Source of the DNA: Parapedobacter lycopersici
GTDB taxonomy: Bacteria; Bacteroidota; Bacteroidia; Sphingobacteriales; Sphingobacteriaceae
Assembly: GCF_024643285.1 (NCBI RefSeq)
Contig: NZ_JAMSLW010000004.1
Span: 310,001-374,000 of the forward strand
Length of the DNA stretch: 64,000 nt
Reading direction: 5' to 3'
Positions 1 through 9,470 of this stretch are shown here, in pieces; the first letter of the stretch is position 1; each line of letters opens with the position of its first letter. The notes beneath the pieces are model-generated. The model ran no database searches. It had not been told where the DNA came from and saw nothing but the letters and a program-made list of their open reading frames with translations. A program made the translations under genes and the position numbers.

Positions 1-1
1 G

Positions 2-1102
2 CATAACGCCACTCCCGAGGTGGTTAATTTTATGGCTACGCACGGACGGGGGCTGGTATGTGTACCGCTGACCGAGGAACGCTGTAAAGAATTGGACCTG
101 GATTTAATGGTGGGTCGGAATACCGCAGTTTATGAAACCAATTTTACGGTATCTGTCGATCTACAGGGTTACGGATGTACTACCGGAATATCCGCTTCGG
201 ATCGCTCAAAGACGATCCGGGCATTAATTAATCCGGCAATCAAACCTGAAGAATTTGGTCGCCCGGGACATATTTTCCCTCTTATTGCGAAAGACGGTGG
301 TGTACTCCGCCGCTCAGGGCATACAGAAGCGGCAATCGACCTTGCCCGTCTTGCCGGTTTTGAACCAGCTGGTGTATTGGTGGAGATACTCAAAGATGAT
401 GGTGAAATGGCTAGGTTACCAGACCTCATGCAGGTTGCAAAGCATTTTAACCTGAAAATTATTTCGATTAAGGACCTCATTGAATACCGACTTACCAAAG
501 ATTCACTGATTACCCGAGAGGTCTCCGTTAATCTGCCAACGACTTGGGGACAATTTAATCTGATGGCCTATACCCAGAAAAATACGGGCGAACAGCACAT
601 TGCTATTTACAAGGGTGAATGGGAACCGGAAGAGCCTATTCTGGTTCGGGTGCATAGTTCCTGCCTTACCGGTGATATTTTCGGCTCCTGTCGGTGCGAC
701 TGCGGGCCGCAGCTCCACCGTGCCCTGCAAATGATCGAGGCTGAGGGTAAAGGTGTGGTGGTATACATGAACCAGGAAGGCCGGGGCATCGGGCTCATTA
801 ATAAACTCCACGCCTATAATCTACAGGAAAGTGGTCTGGACACTGTGGATGCCAATGTCCAGTTAGGTTTCAAACCCGACCATCGCGATTATGGTGTAGG
901 TGCCCAGATTCTACGTGACCTTGGTGTTACCAAAATGCGCTTGATGAGCAATAACCCAACGAAGAGGGCGGGCCTTATTGGCTACGGATTGGAAATTATT
1001 GAGAATGTGCCAATCGAGATCGAGTCAAATCCCTATAACGAAAAATACCTTCGCGCAAAGCGAGATCGCATGGGCCACACGATTATGAAGGAAAACCTTT
1101 AG
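2..1102 (+). CDS. ribBA: Bifunctional DHBP synthase / GTP cyclohydrolase II (RibBA), 5'-truncated by window edge
   Basis: Cytosolic riboflavin enzyme. The N-terminal half makes 3,4-dihydroxy-2-butanone 4-phosphate from ribulose 5-phosphate, and the C-terminal half opens GTP. The reading frame is open to the left edge, and the family needs about 40 more residues upstream, so the true start lies outside the window. The DHBP part shows HGRGLVC, the DRSKTIRAL substrate loop and RPGHIFPL. The cyclohydrolase part has the zinc cysteines SSC...CRCDC at visible residues of about 221, 232 and 234, followed by NQEGRGIGL. The gene runs towards the capsule cluster and stops 44 bases before the Wzz-like gene, with no clear terminator between them. 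The call is secure. Confidence 0.96.
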   Translation, partial: HNATPEVVNFMATHGRGLVCVPLTEERCKELDLDLMVGRNTAVYETNFTVSVDLQGYGCTTGISASDRSKTIRALINPAIKPEEFGRPGHIFPLIAKDGGVLRRSGHTEAAIDLARLAGFEPAGVLVEILKDDGEMARLPDLMQVAKHFNLKIISIKDLIEYRLTKDSLITREVSVNLPTTWGQFNLMAYTQKNTGEQHIAIYKGEWEPEEPILVRVHSSCLTGDIFGSCRCDCGPQLHRALQMIEAEGKGVVVYMNQEGRGIGLINKLHAYNLQESGLDTVDANVQLGFKPDHRDYGVGAQILRDLGVTKMRLMSNNPTKRAGLIGYGLEIIENVPIEIESNPYNEKYLRAKRDRMGHTIMKENL

Positions 1103-1146
1103 GTTGTGTGTATAGAACCGGCTGATCTATGAGACGTGGGTGGTGC

Positions 1147-2229
1147 TTACGCTTCCATAATCCGTCGATACAGGAATTTTCCCAATAATCCTAAGCCGAT
1201 AAAGACTCCACCAAGGAAACCGCCAAGAATAATACCCTTGGCTTTTCCTATCTTATCATTTTTCAGTGGCAGAATTGGTTGGTCCAGCGTTTGGATAATC
1301 GGCTTTTCATTACGTAATGTGATTTTCGCCAACTCCTGATTGGCTACTAACTCCTTCAATATTTCGGTGTTGGCCTGCACATCAACCGTCCGTAGCTGGG
1401 ACGCTACACGTAAGCTCTGGAATGCACGGTTGGGATTCGGGTTCGCATCAGTGGCTGCCGCAACGCCACGAATTGCCGAATTCAGTTCCTGTCGGACCGA
1501 ATCCACCTGAAAAGTCAGCACATCAAGATTTTCCTGTGCACGTTTAGTCCGCGTCCGGATATAAAAATCAGAAGCAGTGGCAATTAGTTTCTCCACAAAG
1601 ACCTTCGAGAACTGTTCGTCTGGGCTTTCCAAACTTACCTCAATAATGTTTAATCGTTTATCCGGCTTTCTAACATTAAGGTGATCCTCGGTAATCGTTT
1701 TGTAGAACATGGCCATCAGGCTATCCTGTAGGTAAATACCGGTTGTGTCCCGGAATTGGATGTCTGCAATCCGAATGTTGCGTTTCCATTTCTTTCTTAG
1801 CCCTTTAAAATCAACATAACGGTCGACCAATCGCTCTGATTCTCCATTGATGGTTGCCATCGATAACAAGGTCTCATCGATCATGGAACGCGATTTCAGA
1901 AACTCGATGATATTGTCTTCCTGGAAAAATCCGGCCGATTGACCCATTGCTCCCAAATTGATTCCAAATTGCGCAGCAATACTTGCTGCCGCGCCCATTG
2001 ATCCGCCACCCGATTGTTCTTCCAGTACAAAGCTCAATGACGCAGTATATTGAGTTCGTTTAAACAACGCTACTCCCAAACCCAGCAGGGCACCGATGAT
2101 CACAAAAAATAAAACCAGCCGCCATTTTTTCAATGAATAAAATAAAAAGGCATTAAAATTCAACAGCAATACCTTTAGGCTCACTTCCTGGTTATTTCCT
2201 TTTCCAGTATGCTTATCGTTGTCTGGCAT
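1147..2229 (-). CDS. Wzz-like polysaccharide co-polymerase (chain-length determinant)
   Basis: Inner-membrane protein expected to set polymer length and link the polymerase to the export pore. The 360 residues have a first membrane helix at about 36-56 and a second near 328-352 rich in Gly and Leu, with a periplasmic region between them. That region contains the predicted coiled coil and an EEQSGGG stretch, the usual Wzz topology. No cytoplasmic Walker-type BY-kinase domain follows the second helix, so this is the kinase-less form. It is the last gene of the minus-strand capsule cluster and starts 36 bases after the Wza-like gene, fitting an export pair. Family assignment rests on topology and neighbours more than on a signature motif. 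Confidence 0.85.
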   Translation of the reverse strand: MPDNDKHTGKGNNQEVSLKVLLLNFNAFLFYSLKKWRLVLFFVIIGALLGLGVALFKRTQYTASLSFVLEEQSGGGSMGAAASIAAQFGINLGAMGQSAGFFQEDNIIEFLKSRSMIDETLLSMATINGESERLVDRYVDFKGLRKKWKRNIRIADIQFRDTTGIYLQDSLMAMFYKTITEDHLNVRKPDKRLNIIEVSLESPDEQFSKVFVEKLIATASDFYIRTRTKRAQENLDVLTFQVDSVRQELNSAIRGVAAATDANPNPNRAFQSLRVASQLRTVDVQANTEILKELVANQELAKITLRNEKPIIQTLDQPILPLKNDKIGKAKGIILGGFLGGVFIGLGLLGKFLYRRIMEA

Positions 2230-2265
2230 GTTTAGGCACGTTATTTCCTTGTATCTGATCGGGGG

Positions 2266-4812
2266 TTACCTTACAATTGTCACGATAATCGCCACCAGCG
2301 ATGCCAAGCCGGTACTGAAACCCAGCCATTGCTGCGGTCCCATTCGTAAACGCTCCGGCGCTTGGGGTACAAATATCTCTGCTCCGGGTTTTACCGGCGG
2401 ATAATTGTTAAAAAACAAGAACCGGTTTGTGCTTTTTACCGAGCCATTGGCATAGATGATATATGCGTTTTTCCGCAGTGCGCGTTGCGAAAACCCTCCT
2501 GCTTGATTGATGTATTGTTTAAATCCTTTGTTCGGCGCATAAATTGCCGTAGAGGGAGCCAGTACTTCTCCCGAAACTTCCACTGTTTGAAGTTCTTTGG
2601 GTACACGAATGACGTCACCGTCTTCCAGGATGAGATCACCTCGCTTTCCGGGCTTCTGGATAATCCGTTCCAGATTGATTCCCACAAAATCATTGTTTAG
2701 GTTACGGCTGAGATGAAGTTCATTAATGCTGTTTGTATTTTGCTGGAGGTAACGCAATGCTACCATGCGTTCGTATTCATCCTGTTGTTTCAGTGTCTTT
2801 TCGCTACGCTCCCGTTCTGTCTCCGCCATTTTCTGTGTTATATTTCCCGCTCTTTTCAGCGAAGCCCCCTCAATATATGCAAACGGCGTAAAACCGCCAG
2901 CACGTTTGACAAGGTCCGAAATACGTTCATTCTTTTTTGTGATCGTGTAACGCCCAGGATACAACACTTCTCCCTCTATCTGTACAGTCTTTTGCGTTTC
3001 ATACCCTGCTTCTGTACGGACAACGACGATATCAAATGGCATGAGCTCAAAATTCGCTTCGTTATCCAGTGTTCTATTGATATTGACCTGGAATATCTCT
3101 GCCGTTTGCGCAGCAATAGACAGGGCATCTGCATTCTTCACACGCCGGGACACTTCTATCCGTTTCGTGGAAGCGCTTTCCCGGAATCCACCAGCCTGCA
3201 TAACAAGGTCTTGCAATGTCATTCCCGCTGCGTAATCAAAGATTCCCGGATTCCGGACCTCGCCGTCGATCCGTACCGAAAATTCTTCCTTCAGATCAAA
3301 GATCGATGAAATACGGATGACGTCTTCCCTTTTTAGTTCGACATCAGGTTCGGTGCCAGCTAAAATTGCTGCCACATTAAAAGCAATTTGTTCTGTCTGC
3401 AGGTCGTCCTGCAACCGGAGAATGTATCCTCGGTTTAGAAAAGCATCCTCCTTTACCCCTTCAGCTTTTTTAATCAACATTGACAATGTCAGACCGCTGC
3501 TCAACTCATACACGCCCGGACGAAAAACAGCACCATTTATTGTTACCCGGTTAGCATAACGATCGAGGATTCTTCCCACAATGTATTGGTCGCCTGATTG
3601 AGGCTCAAATTGTCCCATTTGGCTGGCAAGCAGGTCCTCGATACGTTTTTCAGTTGCTGTATTGCGGGTTACCTTCACCCGTTCACGATACGCTGCCTCG
3701 GTAAATCCGCCAGCGTATCGTAAAAGGTCTTCAAACGTTTCAGTTGGTTTTAGCTCAAAGATAGCTGGCCGTTTCACCTCTCCCCGCAACTCAACCCGGC
3801 GCTGATACGGCGGCACCATCAGAATATCCTGGTCACGCAACCCTACATTATCAGCGAACGCGCCGTTCATCAGCACATCATAGATATCAAGCGTGGCTAT
3901 TTCTTTTCCCCCACGTATCAAGCGGATATCCCGGAAGGAACCCCGTGCTGTGGGGCCACCGGAAAGATACAGCGCATTGAAGACTGTTGCGACGGAAGGT
4001 AACGAGTAGGTCCCGGGGGTTTTCACTTCACCCGTAATCACAATTTTAATAGTCCTGACGTTCCCTAGACTCACCAATATCCGAGTATCGCCTGTTTTAA
4101 TCGCCGGATACACCATGGCCATACGTTGTTCGATACGGGCTGCTGCTGCTTCCATGGTTAGGCCATTTACAGCAACTACTCCTACATAAGGAATAACAAT
4201 ATTGCCTTCGGGAGTCACCGTTAAGCTATGAAACGCTTCCGATTTTCCATAAATATCAATCAGGACCTGGTCATCCGGGCCGATAACATAGTTACTCGGT
4301 GTTGCCATGCGCAGGTTCGGCTCAAACCGTGCTGTCTGGCCCTCAAACAGACTGCTTCCGAATATCTCCAGTGAACCAGCGGAGATGGAGTCTTCCGGCA
4401 GCGAATCGGCAGCAACTTTATTTGCTAACGACGACGAGTCGCTCACTTCCCGGTTCACCACCGGGCGGTCAATGGGTGCAGGAGGTTGGTTAGAAGTAGA
4501 GCCTTGTCCGCCCTGGATACGCTCAATGCGTTTACGCAGTTTTTCTACTTCTTCAGTAGGCATACCCCGCTGTAACGCCATTTGTTCCATTTCAGCCTCC
4601 GACAGTCCAGAGGCCTGGGCCTGCTGTAAATACGACTGGATCTGCGCATCGGATAACTCATCGACACGCACAGTGGAAAGATCGTCAGGATTAATGGTCT
4701 GTGCCCACACGGACGGCAGACCCAGCCCCAGGATAAATACCACAATCAATCCAATAAAACGCAGCCCCATAGTTGAAAACATTAAATGATGTACTTGTTT
4801 TTCTAACATCAT
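2266..4812 (-). CDS. Wza-like polysaccharide export protein with six SLBB repeats
   Basis: Predicted periplasm/outer-membrane channel that passes polysaccharide to the surface. The 848 residues begin with a signal region ending near VWAQ, then a polysaccharide-export domain (IGPDDQVLIDIYG) and six SLBB-type units. Each unit begins with a GEV..P or GAV..P pattern (ITGEVKTPG, LRGEVKRPA, INGAVFRPG, IDGEVRNPG, IEGEVLYPG, VSGEVLAPS). A hydrophobic C-terminal helix ends the protein, after a WLGFSTG stretch. There is no obvious lipobox cysteine, unlike enterobacterial Wza. Methionines at residues 11 and 15 are possible later starts that would give a more normal signal peptide. The next gene downstream is the Wzz-like partner. 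Confidence 0.88.
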   Translation of the reverse strand: MMLEKQVHHLMFSTMGLRFIGLIVVFILGLGLPSVWAQTINPDDLSTVRVDELSDAQIQSYLQQAQASGLSEAEMEQMALQRGMPTEEVEKLRKRIERIQGGQGSTSNQPPAPIDRPVVNREVSDSSSLANKVAADSLPEDSISAGSLEIFGSSLFEGQTARFEPNLRMATPSNYVIGPDDQVLIDIYGKSEAFHSLTVTPEGNIVIPYVGVVAVNGLTMEAAAARIEQRMAMVYPAIKTGDTRILVSLGNVRTIKIVITGEVKTPGTYSLPSVATVFNALYLSGGPTARGSFRDIRLIRGGKEIATLDIYDVLMNGAFADNVGLRDQDILMVPPYQRRVELRGEVKRPAIFELKPTETFEDLLRYAGGFTEAAYRERVKVTRNTATEKRIEDLLASQMGQFEPQSGDQYIVGRILDRYANRVTINGAVFRPGVYELSSGLTLSMLIKKAEGVKEDAFLNRGYILRLQDDLQTEQIAFNVAAILAGTEPDVELKREDVIRISSIFDLKEEFSVRIDGEVRNPGIFDYAAGMTLQDLVMQAGGFRESASTKRIEVSRRVKNADALSIAAQTAEIFQVNINRTLDNEANFELMPFDIVVVRTEAGYETQKTVQIEGEVLYPGRYTITKKNERISDLVKRAGGFTPFAYIEGASLKRAGNITQKMAETERERSEKTLKQQDEYERMVALRYLQQNTNSINELHLSRNLNNDFVGINLERIIQKPGKRGDLILEDGDVIRVPKELQTVEVSGEVLAPSTAIYAPNKGFKQYINQAGGFSQRALRKNAYIIYANGSVKSTNRFLFFNNYPPVKPGAEIFVPQAPERLRMGPQQWLGFSTGLASLVAIIVTIVR

Positions 4813-4876
4813 TGATTTAGCAGGTGTAAAAGTAGTGTGTTTTTCCGTTTTATCCGGTTAAGATAGCAGAAAAACA

Positions 4877-6553
4877 TTAAAAACGATACATGACCCCCAA
4901 TTTCATTAAAAAGTTAGACTTATCCTGCGGCGTGAACCCCCAGTATCCAATGGTATTCTGGAAATCAAATCCGTATTGATAATTGTAGGCGTGGATATAT
5001 TGCACGGCCAGGCTACCGAGCCAGCGCTGATAATCCCAGACCGCATAACCTTCAAAACTGAGGTCTACCCAATTGCGTCGATAATCCGGCCGGTTGATCC
5101 ATAAATTTGCAAAATCCTCATCGTGCGTAAACCGCTCCACCCGCAGCCCGGCCTGTTTCATTCCTTTGACCCAGCCTAGGTCGAGCGATTGCAGGTTACT
5201 CCCCGGACCGATACCGGCACCCAGCACCTGTCCGCGATGCGTATAACCATGATGTCCATGCATATACCATGGGCCTGCGGACCGTATTCTATTCGTGTTC
5301 GTCACCCCCATCTGGGTAATTTCCGCGGCAATCTGCAGGTAGGTTTCCTGCGTCTCATTTAATGGCACCAATTTCCGAAGTCCAAAGATATAGGCTCGCG
5401 TATGGTCCAGTTGTACAACACCATCCCGGCCATCCCAGGCATGGTCATTACGGCCGTATTCACCATACAATTCAAAATGGGCAGCCGGCAACACCCACCG
5501 GAAGAACAGCGAAATCACCTGGTCGCTGGGAAGATTTTCGCTACCATCATTATTGGTGACACTGTTTTTGGACACCCCCCCAAAAATGGGGAAATAAGCG
5601 CCAAAAGAATCATTCATGTCATCGCGGTAAATAGTAAATGCCCTCGCAAAGCCCAAGCTGAAGCCAGGTATCCACTTCGGCTGGTAGCTAAGTACCATCC
5701 CTGAAAAATACCGCCAGTCACCTCTGCGTTCGCGCTGGTAAGCCGAATGGACGCTCGTATCACCCAGCAGGGATGCCGGATAACCCGATGCTTCCAGTCG
5801 CCCCCCTACGATTTGCCCCTCAAACGAGCCAATTATTGTGTTTATAGGTTTGGTTGTGTTCAACGTTACATGACGGAACCCCGGCGCGTTATTACTCATG
5901 ATAATGGCATTGCGCCGACCCGGTCCCCACCAGATATTCTCCGTGGAAAAGCCCAGCGATACTCCCTTATAGGTCAGTCGGACACTGCTTTGGCCCGGAT
6001 ATACTTTTGAATAACTACCGTTACCAAACAATTCCGGCGCATCAAATCGATTTCCTACCTTACTATACCAATTGCGATCCGGTCCTGCAGCCCCACCATA
6101 TCCTTCGTAACGGCGATTCTGTGCATAAACAAACTCCGGGTTCAATTGTACGCTGATGAATTTATACTGTGCAAAAATGCCGGCGCTGGCATACAGCTGA
6201 TAGCCTCTTGCAGGAATCATCGCACCATCGTTCCAACCATAGGGATACGCCGATACCAGCTGATGTCGCATCGTTACGGGCAACGGCTTTACGATAAAGC
6301 CGGCCGGAGACCGGTATCCTGCGGTAGACATCGCAGGACTATTACTATCATCTTCTCCATCGGCATATTCCACATCACCCAATGGCTGCACATTAAATGA
6401 AATGGCTGAGTCCAATGTCCCAAGTAACTGGCGACGCCGATAATAATCTGTTAATTCGGGGAGATTCAATGGAACGGTCTGTGCTACTCCCCCAAGAGCA
6501 AATAACATCATTCCAACGACCATACCTGCTGTTCCCGTGTATTTGGTTCCCAT
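4877..6553 (-). CDS. Capsule assembly Wzi-like outer-membrane protein (copy 2)
   Basis: Predicted outer-membrane beta-barrel of the Wzi family, which in Escherichia coli binds and organises capsule at the cell surface. The 558 residues start with a signal peptide ending near GGVAQ and carry the family patterns PYGWNDG, QSSVRL, STENIWWGPG, YQPKWIPG and GAGIGPGSN, ending in an aromatic C-terminus (VMYRF) typical of barrels. It is clearly a paralogue of the gene just upstream, sharing these motifs in the same order. The two lie 38 bases apart and are probably cotranscribed. What ligand it binds cannot be read from the sequence. Confidence 0.87.
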   Translation of the reverse strand: MGTKYTGTAGMVVGMMLFALGGVAQTVPLNLPELTDYYRRRQLLGTLDSAISFNVQPLGDVEYADGEDDSNSPAMSTAGYRSPAGFIVKPLPVTMRHQLVSAYPYGWNDGAMIPARGYQLYASAGIFAQYKFISVQLNPEFVYAQNRRYEGYGGAAGPDRNWYSKVGNRFDAPELFGNGSYSKVYPGQSSVRLTYKGVSLGFSTENIWWGPGRRNAIIMSNNAPGFRHVTLNTTKPINTIIGSFEGQIVGGRLEASGYPASLLGDTSVHSAYQRERRGDWRYFSGMVLSYQPKWIPGFSLGFARAFTIYRDDMNDSFGAYFPIFGGVSKNSVTNNDGSENLPSDQVISLFFRWVLPAAHFELYGEYGRNDHAWDGRDGVVQLDHTRAYIFGLRKLVPLNETQETYLQIAAEITQMGVTNTNRIRSAGPWYMHGHHGYTHRGQVLGAGIGPGSNLQSLDLGWVKGMKQAGLRVERFTHDEDFANLWINRPDYRRNWVDLSFEGYAVWDYQRWLGSLAVQYIHAYNYQYGFDFQNTIGYWGFTPQDKSNFLMKLGVMYRF

Positions 6554-6591
6554 AATTGTTGTTTACTGCCTGTCTATTTACGATGTGAAGT

Positions 6592-8286
6592 TTATTTAAA
6601 CCGATAGGATACACCTAGCTGCATCATGAAGTTTCCCCTATCTTCCCTTCCAAAATTCCAGAAATCATTCTGCGGAACAGGCTGGCTGAATTCATACCGG
6701 TAATTATGTGCATAAGCGTAGCCCATATTACCGTAAAACAACAGGTTGTTATAATTCCAGCTGGCGTATCCAGAAAACGTCAGATCTACCCATGAGCGCC
6801 GCAGATCATAAACATAGGTATAAAAAAAGTCTTCATTCCGTACCAGTCGTTCCACCTTTAGGCCGATCTGCTTCATATCCCTGATCCAGGAAAAATCAAA
6901 ACTTTGTACGTTACTACCTGGTCCGATACCCGCTCCCAATACCTGGCCGCGGTGCGTATATCCATCCCGGACAATTGGGTGAGTATACCATGTCTGGCTG
7001 TTTCGTAAAAAATGCGCAGGAGGCCTTGAGAGCTCTGTGGCCTCAAATGCCAGTTGGAAATAGTCACCCGGTGAAAACGACAAGGGAACCAGTTTCCGGA
7101 AACCCAGGACAAAAGCCCGCGACTGATTGGGTCTTACCATCAAGTCCCGGAAGTTTGCTGCGCTGTTGTTCCGCCCATATTCACCATATACTTCGATGTG
7201 AGCGGCCGGCATTACCCAGCGAAAAAAGGCAGAATGGTAACGGTCGCGGGTTGTCCGAGTCTTCCGCTCTTTTCCCAGGTCGTCCAGGTAGGTTATCGTT
7301 TTGGGAGTCGACTTTAAAAAGGGAAGGTAGTCATTGAGCCCCGATAAATGGTCCATATTGGCGATAAACGTACCGATGTATCCTAATGATAAGCCCGGAA
7401 TCCACTTCGGCTGATAACTTACGATCATACCTGAGAAATATCGGTCGTCCTTTGGTTTTTCTATATAATATTGTTCAAAATGCTGTAGCTCTTTATCGCG
7501 CGAAGGCGGAAAACCTGATTGTTTTAATTTCCCGCCAACCAGCTGGGCCTCAAACGAACCAACTGGAGTAGTTACCGGCTTGGTTGTGTTAATCGTAAAA
7601 TGCAGAAATCCGGGTGCCGTGTTACTCAACAGCAGGGCGTTTTCCCGACCCGGTCCCCACCACAGATTTTCTGTGGAGAACCCAATTGAAACCGGATCAA
7701 AATTAAGCCGCAGACTACTTTGTCCGAGGTATGCCCGTGCGTATCCATTCCTCCCAAAATATTCCGGCATGTCTATTTTATTGCCAACTGCACGATACCA
7801 TTCGAGGCCATAACCCCGCAGGTTTCCCATTCCATCATAAGATCCCGTGCCGGCTGCCATCAGCTCGGGTTGCAACTGTAACGTAATAAATTTATACTGT
7901 GCAAAAATGCCCCCGGTTAAAACCGCCTGTATTCCTTTTGAGGGAATTAACGGTCCGTCGTTCCAACCATAGGGATACGAACTATTCAATTGGGATTGAA
8001 ATCGGACAGGAAGCAACTGTACTGCAAGGCCCTGGTCCGGATGTCCATAAATATAAGGAGCCGACTGAGCGTCCCCCAAGGGATCAAACAAATTGGTCCG
8101 GCCAAGCGCTGTCGCCGTTAAGGGCCTGATCACAAAAGAAATCGAAGAGTCTACCAATCCCAGCAACTGATCCCTACGGTACTTATCTTCCAATCCCGGC
8201 GTGCCTACCGGCAACACTTGGGAAAATACAAATTGGCTTCCCAACAACAGTAAAAACAGTGAGAGTAAGTCCTTTTTCCAGCTCAT
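6592..8286 (-). CDS. Capsule assembly Wzi-like outer-membrane protein (copy 1)
   Basis: Tandem paralogue of the neighbouring Wzi-like gene, with the same order of motifs (PYGWNDG, QSSLRL, STENLWWGPG, GAGIGPGSN) and a barrel-like C-terminus ending in SYRFK. The signal peptide ends near FVFSQ. I place the start at the ATG at 8286 (MSWKKDL), because the open frame further upstream begins with a GTG only two codons earlier. It follows the GT4 gene by about 60 bases and precedes copy 2. Differences cluster in the loops between shared motifs, which fits divergence in ligand binding, but this is inference. Confidence 0.87.
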   Translation of the reverse strand: MSWKKDLLSLFLLLLGSQFVFSQVLPVGTPGLEDKYRRDQLLGLVDSSISFVIRPLTATALGRTNLFDPLGDAQSAPYIYGHPDQGLAVQLLPVRFQSQLNSSYPYGWNDGPLIPSKGIQAVLTGGIFAQYKFITLQLQPELMAAGTGSYDGMGNLRGYGLEWYRAVGNKIDMPEYFGRNGYARAYLGQSSLRLNFDPVSIGFSTENLWWGPGRENALLLSNTAPGFLHFTINTTKPVTTPVGSFEAQLVGGKLKQSGFPPSRDKELQHFEQYYIEKPKDDRYFSGMIVSYQPKWIPGLSLGYIGTFIANMDHLSGLNDYLPFLKSTPKTITYLDDLGKERKTRTTRDRYHSAFFRWVMPAAHIEVYGEYGRNNSAANFRDLMVRPNQSRAFVLGFRKLVPLSFSPGDYFQLAFEATELSRPPAHFLRNSQTWYTHPIVRDGYTHRGQVLGAGIGPGSNVQSFDFSWIRDMKQIGLKVERLVRNEDFFYTYVYDLRRSWVDLTFSGYASWNYNNLLFYGNMGYAYAHNYRYEFSQPVPQNDFWNFGREDRGNFMMQLGVSYRFK

Positions 8287-8345
8287 AAGCACAAATTAGT
8301 CAGTAAATTAAGCAATGTATTCACAAATATCATACCTCAACCCAT

Positions 8346-9470
8346 TTATTTTTCCAGCATTGCCCCAATGCTGCGCAGGTAAATTGAAATCACCTGATCC
8401 TCTCCAAAAGCTCCGCGGACCTTTTCCCGGCCCAATTGGCCCATTTTTATTTTTTCCTGCCTGGACAGGTTTAAAAACTGTTCCATTCGCTCCGCGAGGG
8501 AAGACTCACTTTTAGGTACCGCAATCAAACCTGTTTTTCCATGCTCAACAACGTCCCGGCAACCGACATTATCAGTCGTGATAATCGGCATTTCCATGCT
8601 CGCGGCTTCCAATAGGCTCTTTGGCACGCCTTCACTATAATAGGAAGGGAACACAAAACAATTTGCCTTTTCCAGATACGGCAATACATTATCTGTACTA
8701 CCGAGATAGGTAATGAGTCCTTCCTTTTCCCATTGCATTAATTTTTCACGGGGTATAGCTGACGGGTTTTCAATATCCAGAAATCCCAGTAGCAGACACG
8801 TAAAGGTATACCCCTCTCCCCGGAGCCGCCTTACCGATGAAACCAATACCTCTACCCCTTTCTCATAAAGCATTCTTCCGGTAAAAAGAAAAACCGTGTC
8901 CGTAAAATCCAGGGGTACCCGACGTTCAAATATCGAAGTATTTATCCCTTCCCCGGGTAGGAGTCGCATTTTTTCCTGAGACAGGCCGATATGTGTACGG
9001 AAGCTGGCCTGGTCTTCCCGATTCAGAAACCATACCGCATCCGCCTTTGGAAGTGCATACCGGTAAAGCCATCTGCCTGCCAATGAAACCAGGTTTCGAT
9101 TGTTAAATACATAACCCAACCCAGTGGTCACCGCAATGGTTGGTATACCCAGTTTTTTTGCAGCCAGCACGCCATAAATATTAGGTTTAATGGTATAATG
9201 AAAGATGAGATCAGGTTTGTAATGTTTGTATACCGACAGCAATTCACGATAAAACGCCCACTCATCAAATGGGTTTTTGCCACTTGCACGTAGTTTTTCC
9301 AGCCGGATCACGTCAATAGCTGCTTCCGTCATTTTATCCGAGTAAGCATCGTACGGTGCTGCTACGGAAACACGGCACCCCAGGTCGCGCAATGTTTTCA
9401 TCAACCCCAACCGGAAATTATACATGCTCCATGCCGTATTCGCTACGAATAAAATACGTTTACCTTTCAT
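8346..9470 (-). CDS. Glycosyltransferase family 4 protein
   Basis: Cytoplasmic GT-B fold sugar transferase expected to add one residue to the lipid-linked repeat unit. The N-terminus (ILFVANTAWSMYNFRLGL) and the segment HYTIKPNIYG resemble bacillosamine- or GalNAc-pathway GT4 enzymes such as PglA, but donor and acceptor cannot be deduced. The catalytic EX7E motif is present at Glu280 and Glu288 (SEGVPKSLLEAA), and the nucleotide-binding LFTGRMLYEKG is at about 195-205. Its start overlaps the stop of the preceding GT gene by 4 bases, so translation is probably coupled. Confidence 0.9.
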   Translation of the reverse strand: MKGKRILFVANTAWSMYNFRLGLMKTLRDLGCRVSVAAPYDAYSDKMTEAAIDVIRLEKLRASGKNPFDEWAFYRELLSVYKHYKPDLIFHYTIKPNIYGVLAAKKLGIPTIAVTTGLGYVFNNRNLVSLAGRWLYRYALPKADAVWFLNREDQASFRTHIGLSQEKMRLLPGEGINTSIFERRVPLDFTDTVFLFTGRMLYEKGVEVLVSSVRRLRGEGYTFTCLLLGFLDIENPSAIPREKLMQWEKEGLITYLGSTDNVLPYLEKANCFVFPSYYSEGVPKSLLEAASMEMPIITTDNVGCRDVVEHGKTGLIAVPKSESSLAERMEQFLNLSRQEKIKMGQLGREKVRGAFGEDQVISIYLRSIGAMLEK

